A program made the position numbers and the translations under genes. This document shows, one piece after another, positions 57,576 to 64,000 of a stretch of 64,000 nucleotides of DNA (positions within the stretch are counted from its first letter, which is position 1; each line of letters starts with the position of its first letter). The notes beneath the pieces were generated by a model. It did no database searches and was not told the DNA's origin. It saw nothing but the letters and a program-made list of their open reading frames with translations. Source of the stretch: Schistosoma mansoni (Eukaryota; Platyhelminthes; Trematoda; Strigeidida; Schistosomatidae); contig NC_031495.1 of assembly GCF_000237925.1 (NCBI RefSeq), forward strand, positions 558,001 to 622,000, read 5' to 3'.

Positions 57576-59201
57576 TTGTTAGACGCGGAATCTAGGTACA
57601 GCACGTTCGGTAGGGAACTCCTAGCTATGTATTGTGCTGTACGGCATTTTCAACATTCCATCGAAGGAAGAGAATTCACGCTTTTTACCGATCACAAACC
57701 TCCTACCTTCTCTTTAAGTTCATCTTCAGACAAGTACTCACCGCGAGAGTCTCGACAACTCGACTACATTTCGCAGTTTACTTCAGACATACAACACATT
57801 TCTGGAGCTAACAATGTAGTCGCGGACGCTTTGTCTCGAATAAGTTCTTTGAACAGTTTCCAAGGAATCGACCTTCTTCAACTCGCTCAGCTTCAAAAAG
57901 AAGACATTGATCTTCAGCATGAGTTATCCTCGACAACTCTTAAACTAAGTATTAAGCAGATGGGAACAGGTAAGGAAACCTTACTCTGTGACACATCTAC
58001 AGGTAGGGATCGTCCAATAGTACCAAAACATTATCGACGCAACGTCTTCAATACGTTGCACAATCTTTCTCATCCAGGTGCTCGTGCAACAGTCAAACTT
58101 ATAGCCGAACGCTTTTGTTGGCCTGGCATGAATGAAGACGTGAGGGAGTGGGCACGCTCCTGTGTAAGCTGTCAGAAATCTAAGGTCGTAAGACACAACA
58201 AATGTCCCTTAGGCTCTTTCAAAACCCCTGACGCTCGTTTCGACCACGTCCATCTAGATTTGGTAGGACCCTTACCCGACTCGAACGGATACTCATATCT
58301 CTTAACATGCGTAGACCGTTTCGCTCGATGGTCAGAAGCAGTACCGATTAAGGACATTACTGCTGAAACCGTGGCCCGCGCTTTCGTCGAACGATGGGTA
58401 GCAAATTTCGGCTGCCCTTCCACAATCACTACAGACCTCGGACGCCAGTTCGAATCTGGACTTTTCCGTTGTCTAACCTCACTTTTAGGAATCACGCGCT
58501 TCCGAACGACCGCCTACCACCCACAAGCAAACGGGTTGGTAGAACGTTTTCATCGACAACTAAAAGCCTCATTATCAGCTTCAAACGTTTCACAGTCAAT
58601 CGACGCTCTTCCACTCGTCTTGCTAGGTATCCGCAATGCAGTGAAAGCTGACATTGGATACACGGCATCTCAACTCGTTTACGGAACGACACTCCGACTC
58701 CCAGGAGAATTCGTGGATCCTTCAGCTTCTTCATTGAACATGGATCTAAACTCTTACACGAGTAGGCTTTCAAACGCTATGCGTTCAGTTAAACCTGCTC
58801 ACACTCGACCTCAATCAACTGACGTTTTCGTTCAACCCGAATTACGACATAGTACACACGTCTTCATTCGTCGAGACTCACATCGACGACCCCTCGAATC
58901 CGCATACGAAGGACCCTTCAAAGTTCTTCAATGCGAACCTAAGTACTATGTAGTCGATAAGAACGGTACGAACGATAGCATCAGTATCGATCGACTCAAA
59001 GCAGCGTACTTAGAAGGAAACCCTAGTTACGTCGATTTTCCTTCGGTACAAGCAAACGACACAGCTACTACACTCGTAGTACCCTACACGACAACCAACA
59101 CACAACTTGATACCTCGTCAACGACGATAGATAAACCTAAAACAACGCGTTCTGGAAGACGAGTAAGATTTCCAGAACATCTTAACGAATATTGCACGTA
59201 G
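57576..59201 (+). CDS. Gypsy RNase H and integrase, Pol C-terminus
   Basis: 541 codons in the same frame as the RT, separated by the TGA at 57402; coding continues through 57405-57575 without another stop seen. RNase H part with FTDHKP (Asp39) and NNVVADALSR. Integrase has the HHCC finger H162, H166, C196, C199 and a DD35E triad D228, D287, E323 with the exact 35-residue spacing. It ends in a KPKTTRSGRRVRFPEHLN tail. Integrase would insert the cDNA. This segment looks intact. Confidence 0.8.
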   Translation: MLDAESRYSTFGRELLAMYCAVRHFQHSIEGREFTLFTDHKPPTFSLSSSSDKYSPRESRQLDYISQFTSDIQHISGANNVVADALSRISSLNSFQGIDLLQLAQLQKEDIDLQHELSSTTLKLSIKQMGTGKETLLCDTSTGRDRPIVPKHYRRNVFNTLHNLSHPGARATVKLIAERFCWPGMNEDVREWARSCVSCQKSKVVRHNKCPLGSFKTPDARFDHVHLDLVGPLPDSNGYSYLLTCVDRFARWSEAVPIKDITAETVARAFVERWVANFGCPSTITTDLGRQFESGLFRCLTSLLGITRFRTTAYHPQANGLVERFHRQLKASLSASNVSQSIDALPLVLLGIRNAVKADIGYTASQLVYGTTLRLPGEFVDPSASSLNMDLNSYTSRLSNAMRSVKPAHTRPQSTDVFVQPELRHSTHVFIRRDSHRRPLESAYEGPFKVLQCEPKYYVVDKNGTNDSISIDRLKAAYLEGNPSYVDFPSVQANDTATTLVVPYTTTNTQLDTSSTTIDKPKTTRSGRRVRFPEHLNEYCT

Positions 59202-59890
59202 GACACAGGTTTTATCTTGAATTACCCTTTCATTGTTTATTATAAATTTTTTTTAATATGCTCATTTTTTTATTTATATAAAACAAAACCAAAAAAACTA
59301 AACATTTTATTTTTTTGAGCGTATTTATATTTTTATATATATTTATAAAAAAATAACCATTTTTTTTCCGATCGCTTTTACGCTGTTTGTAAGTGTATTA
59401 GTTTATTCATTTTTCCCCCTCTCATCTTGTGTCCTTACGCAAGTACGAGTGTATTTTCGACATGCACTCACACGTTTTATTTTTCCTCTTTTCCAGGACG
59501 TCTGGAAAAGAACGACGAAGTTTCGCAAGGAACCGAAATTTTCATTGTACTATATTTCTTTGTTGCTATGTTGTACATTTTGGTCCCATAGTTTAAGGAA
59601 AGACGACCAGACGCTGCTAAACGAAGCAAGCTATCAGAAGAGTGTTTACTAACGACAAACTCGTTGGGTTTAAACTTCTGGCTGGTCACGTCTTAGGGGC
59701 ATCACTACCTCATTAGGGGAGGGAGTGATCTGTAGCTGTAAATAATTCCCCAAAATCAATAGCTCATTAAGTGTTCGACATTGGATGCTGACCACGTTGT
59801 TTAAGTGGACTTGTTTAGCTGAAGGCTTTCGGTCATGCATCCGTACCAGATCACGTTGCAACACGGCGTGGGACACAGCTCCTACGTTTC

Positions 59891-60129
59891 ATTAGCCAGC
59901 TTATAGAAAAGGTCCTCGATATATTGGTAACGAATCAAATATATCTTTCCTGCCTCTTCTCGTCTGACTTCTGATTTCTATCTGACTGGGAACGATCGAA
60001 TATAGAAGGTGCTACTGGTAGCTAGTTGTAAAGCTAGAACATCCGTTGCATCCTCAGTGCCAAAGACTGGTAAACTTGAGACACGATCCTTCCATGGTTG
60101 AAAATAATGGCCGGTTGCCACACGTTCAT
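59891..60129. other. Boundary between two gypsy elements, unassigned
   Basis: No ORF; probable LTR or leader sequence of one of the flanking elements. Confidence 0.35.
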
Positions 60130-62960
60130 GCTGTAAGCGAAAAGAAAGATTTCTGCCCAGGAAAAGTATTGCTCACAGACAACTAGCCCCCATCTCCATG
60201 CTGGTCATGTGGAGGTTGTCACTATCTGAGTTTGTGTCCGTATAAAAAACGTTGTTACAGAAAATGTCATCACAAGGGACATAAAGAAACAAACTGCAGA
60301 AGAAGAAACCATAAACGGCATTCTTCGAAGTTATACTTCAAGAAATACCGGTCTGGTGCATTAACTAACAAAATATTGATATCACATAACCGTGCGCGAA
60401 TATACCGTCGAAGAAAGTATGTAACCTTGGATAGTAATAAACAGCGTGCTCGCCTTCAACTTGATACAACATCTGATATTACTTTAATCTGCCCAGAAAC
60501 GTGGAGGAAGATTGGGAGACACACAGTGCATCGGGTGGGACGTTAAATATTGTTTGATCGGGTGGGACGTTAAATATTGTTGGAGAAGTACCATGCATTG
60601 TTTCTAAATGTGTTGTAACGAAAAATGCAACAATACACCCTATGAAGAACCAAGCGCTCGACTTATTGGTATTGGATCATATAAAGACACTTGGACTAGC
60701 AGACCATTTTATTAACAGACGAATTACAACTGACAACTCCTTAGAGTGTAACCAGAAAAATGCCTTGCTGCAAAGACACCACAACGAATCGGGAGAATGT
60801 ACGAAGGCCAAAGCATTGTTAACCCTCAAATCTGGCTCTACTCCCATCTTCCGGCCTAAAAGACCTGTACCTTACACAGCGCTACCCATTGTTGAACAAG
60901 AATTATAGCGACTGCAATGAAGTGGAATTATAGAGCAAGTGAATTTTTCTGATTGGACAGCACCGATAGTAATTGTTAAAAATCCTAATGGAAGTATCCG
61001 ACTATGCGCAGATTGTTCGAGTGGATTAAATGAAGCACTTGAAGCTCATCAGTATCTCTTGCCGTTGCCAGAAGAATTATTTGCGAAGCCGAATGTGGGG
61101 AAGTATTTTGCAAAACTGGACCTATCAGAAGCTTATTTACAGATTCCAGTAGCGGAAGGGTGTAAACATTATTTGACAATAAACACTCATAAAGGGTTAT
61201 TCCGATATAACAGACTTGCATTTTGAGTAAAGACCGCCCCTCTAATCTTCCAACAAGTTATGGATACTATGCTACATGATTTTCCTGGTACTGCGGCCTA
61301 TCTCGACGACATACCACTCGTGGGTACAGACTATGCTGACTTAGAGAAGAAGGTGGATACAATTCTCAGACGCATAGCAGTTTATGGGTTCTATATGGAG
61401 CTAGTCCGCTAATTGGGATTCATAATCGTTAGAAAAGGGAAGAAAACCTGATCCTGAAAACGTCGAGGCTATCAAGTCCATTCCTTCACCGACTAATGTA
61501 TCAACTTTACGTTCTTTCTTGGGAATGGTTAGTCATTATGGCGTTTTCCTTACAGATCTGCATCGACTCCGTACTCCTGTTAACGGGTTACTAATAAAAG
61601 ATACCAAATGGTTCTGCTCAGCCGAATGCCAAGAAGCATTCCTAAAACTAAAACAGCTCCTATCATCAAACAATCTGCTCACACACTATGATCCAGATCT
61701 TCCAATTAAAGTCGCAGCAGATGCGTCAAACCATGGAATCGGAGCAGCAATTTCACATACCTACCCAGACGGATCTGAGAAGGCAATCGCCCACCATGCA
61801 CGGTCGCTCACTAAGACAGAAAGGAACTACAGTCAGAGAGAAAAAAGCGGCCCTCTCTATTATATTCGCTGTAAAAAATTTCAACAAGATGCTATTTAGC
61901 AGCCAGTTTACCTTATTAACCGACCATAAACCGCTACTGACAGTTTTTAGATCCAAGAAAGGTATCAGTGTATATACAGCACTCCGTCTACAGGGATGGG
62001 CAACTACACTTCTGGGCTATGATTTGAAGGTAAATATCAACTAACAACGGAATTTGGGCAGGGAGATGCCCTCTCAAGATTAATTAGTTCCTATACAAAA
62101 CAAGAAGAGGAGGTGCTTGTAGCTGCCCTAGATGTTGAGGCTGAGGTTCATACAGCATTGGCAGAAGCAGTTTAAGTAAATGAAGTAAAATGAAGTCATT
62201 AACTCGGAGCTATGCATACTGGCCTTTAATGGACCATGATATAGAACAAAGATTTTGCAGCTGTTCGTTCTGTTTAGAGGCTGCAAAGAACCCAACTAAA
62301 GCAGAACCACAACCATGACCAAGACCGGACGGTTGTTGGCAAAGAATACAAACTGATTTTGCCTGTCCAATGCAAGGCAGAAATTACTTGGTTGTTATCG
62401 ACGCATTCACAAAATGACGAAAATGACCATAGAGAGTGCAATAAGAAAATTGTCAGGATTGTTTGCTTGTTTTGTGGTTCCAGAGTTCTTAGTGACTGAC
62501 AACGGCATTCAGTTCATGTCACCTGTTTTTAAACGGTTTTGCAATGAAAATGGGATATCGCAACTACAGTCTCCTCCGTACCATCTTCAGTCGAATGGCC
62601 AAGTAGAAAGATTCGTGGATACAATAAAAAGAGCTCTGGTCAAAGGAGAAGGATAGGGTGCTCAAGAACAAGTAATCATCAAGTTCCTAATGTGTTAAAG
62701 AGTTACCCCTATTCCGGTGGTACCAGGAGGAAAGTCACCAGCCGAATATATGTTCGGAAGGAAAATCCGGACAGTCTTTAGCAGTATGTTGCCACACAGA
62801 AAGACAAATAAACCCACTAATGAGTATCGTATGGTCACTTCCAGGTGGGTGAAAGGGTACTTGTGAAATCGTAGCAAGGTGAAAGGAAGTAAGAACCAGG
62901 TGTAATAGAACGTCAGATCGGAAGTGTACTGTACCTAATCCGGAGAAATTTCAGAACATG
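60130..62960 (+). mobile_element. Gypsy element (mag/Saci-like), decayed
   Basis: Remnants in order: Gag zinc knuckles (CPYKKRCYRKCHHKGHKETN, 60232-60291), protease LQLDTTSDITLICPETW (60450-60500), LDLLVLDHIKTLGLAD, RT entry LKSGSTPIFRPKRPVPYTAL, RT (VNFSDWTAPIVIVKNPNG, then YFAKLDLSEAYLQIP; YLDD near 61299), RNase H (VAADASNHGIGAAIS and LLTDHKPLLTVF in two frames) and integrase (FLVTDNGIQFMSPVFKRFC, YHLQSNGQVERFVDTIKRAL). Many stops and frameshifts, so inactive. Same family as 8.2 kb (zinc knuckles, DTxSD protease) and 46.7 kb. Confidence 0.75.
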
Positions 62961-63049
62961 TATAAGGCACATAAACCAAATGCGAAGGTACTGCAGAACA
63001 CTGATCACACAAAGCCGACTCCCGTTTCAATTACTCGTCGATTCATCTC

Positions 63050-64000
63050 GGAAAAGCCCTCAGGGGTGCGAATGTTGAAGAGGTAAACGACGCAAGGGAA
63101 AAGCGGTACAACCTTCGAGAGTGTTGGGCCGCGTGAGCACTGCGGTAACACAGTTTCAGGTGGACTTTCGAGTCTCAACTGGGTGGCCTTATACTGTTGT
63201 GCTCATCTAGGAAATCTTGAAGACTTCGGTCACCATGGGATCAATAAGATGAAAACGTTTGATCGAAGTTACGTGTATTGGCCCTCAATGTACAGAAATA
63301 CCGAGAATAAATGTCGTGACTGTTGATCATGTCTGCAGGCTATTAAAAGCCCTTCGAAGTGCGAACCGCAGCAGTGGCCTAAGCCTGCTGGACTCCAGTA
63401 GAGACGTCGCACAGATTTCGCTAATCCAACATCAAATGTTTCTAGCTATTGTGGATGCATTTATGAAGTGGTCGGAAGCATATAGTAATTCTAGCTGCAC
63501 AGCCTGAGAAACAGTCAACAAGTTTTTTTAATTTGTTTAGTTGTTTAGGAGTCCCATAGACCTTAGTGCTCACAAATGGTTCACAATTCATTTCCGACTT
63601 ATTCAACCACTTTTGTAGTATAAATGGAATAACGCATCTACGTTCTCCACCCTATCATTCCCAATCGAACAGACAGAGAGAACGCTTTGTCGACACCTTT
63701 AAAAGAGCATTACTAAAATGATAGGACAAACATTCAGGCAATCGTGAAATTCTTAACGACAAAAATACTCCAAACCCTATTGTCCCAGGTGGGAATTCTC
63801 CACCCCAAGTCATGTTTGGAAAACGTATTCAGACTATTTTCAACATTATGTTGCCATCCAATGCAGTTGGTGGGTACAGAAAAGATCCGGATATCCGAAG
63901 TTTTAATGTTAGCGATAAAGTGTTCGTCAAGTCATACCTCGGGAAGAATTGATGAGAAGCGGGAACAATTGTACAAATATTGTGAAAAGTTTTGTACAGA
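63050..64000 (+). mobile_element. Second decayed gypsy copy, integrase onward
   Basis: A separate copy of the same family starts in the integrase finger region (RSYVYWPSMYR, ECEP-like KCEPQQWPKP in broken frames), with FLAIVDAFMKWSEAYSNS at 63437. It continues through SPPYHSQSN and VPGGNSPPQVMFGKRIQTIF-like sequence to the window edge. Because the upstream element already contains an integrase end (62414-62900), these are two insertions, not one. Continues beyond the window. Confidence 0.65.

Larger units (their letters stand above)
55940..59890 (+). mobile_element. Ty3/gypsy retrotransposon (CsRn1/Boudicca-like), gag lost
   Basis: Order: pre-protease region, protease, RT, RNase H, integrase, Pol C-terminus, AT-rich spacer (59200-59400), then a 3' non-coding/LTR region to about 59890 that aligns with 29340-29890 (for example ctggctggtcacgtcttagg). 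Gag and the 5' LTR are absent. The coding part is comparatively GC-rich and carries only two obvious lesions. The clade name rests on the YLVDTGAEVSVLPAN protease style, from memory. Confidence 0.75.

Overview
The window looks like a blood-fluke (Schistosoma-type trematode) nuclear genome. It is AT-rich, with small exons in kilobase introns, 34-38 bp introns at the 5' ends of two genes, tRNA-headed repeats carrying hammerhead ribozymes (Smalpha-like), and RTE-type LINEs, Ty3/gypsy LTR elements and a Penelope-like fragment of the kinds described from schistosomes. This is inferred from sequence features and family knowledge; no database search was possible.

Four host genes could be assembled by matching splice sites and reading phase. 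(1) 162-6703, plus: the last five exons of a C2H2 zinc-finger protein. (2) 15684-28830, minus: EBP2 (EBNA1BP2 homologue, ribosome biogenesis), complete except for one unrecognised central exon. (3) 32143-39302, plus: a TMEM106-family membrane protein in five coding exons. (4) 48208-55331, minus: a multipass protein that fits a diverged Bax-inhibitor-1/Lifeguard (TMBIM) family member, 5' end not found. An ORF at 31567-31923 may be the last exon of a fifth gene.

The rest is mostly transposable elements, many nested in introns of these genes. 7.7-11.5 kb: two copies of one gypsy element joined tail to tail around an assembly gap. 14.0-15.1 kb: a Penelope-like fragment between inverted repeats, hit by a hammerhead SINE. 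16.6-20.1 kb: LTRs of one family. 21.3-24.5 kb: a near full-length but dead RTE-like LINE whose 3' tail is shared with a ~520 bp SINE-like repeat present in six long copies. 29.3-30.9 kb: a gypsy relic. 40.5-41.4 kb: a compact terminal-repeat element with one ORF. 50.0-51.3 kb: a second LINE family (SR2-like) that also left many 3' fragments. 55.9-59.9 kb: a gypsy pol region with few lesions. 60.1-64.0 kb: two decayed gypsy copies of another lineage, the second running off the window.

Two distinct hammerhead families are present. Family A (four copies, ~339 bp spacing, Smalpha-like, tRNA-Ser/Leu-like head) and family B (six clear copies plus one relic, ~406 bp spacing, a different tRNA-like head). 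Both show partial tandem dimers. The SR2-like LINE family also left an internally deleted 5'-UTR/3'-end derivative at 54.9-55.05 kb.
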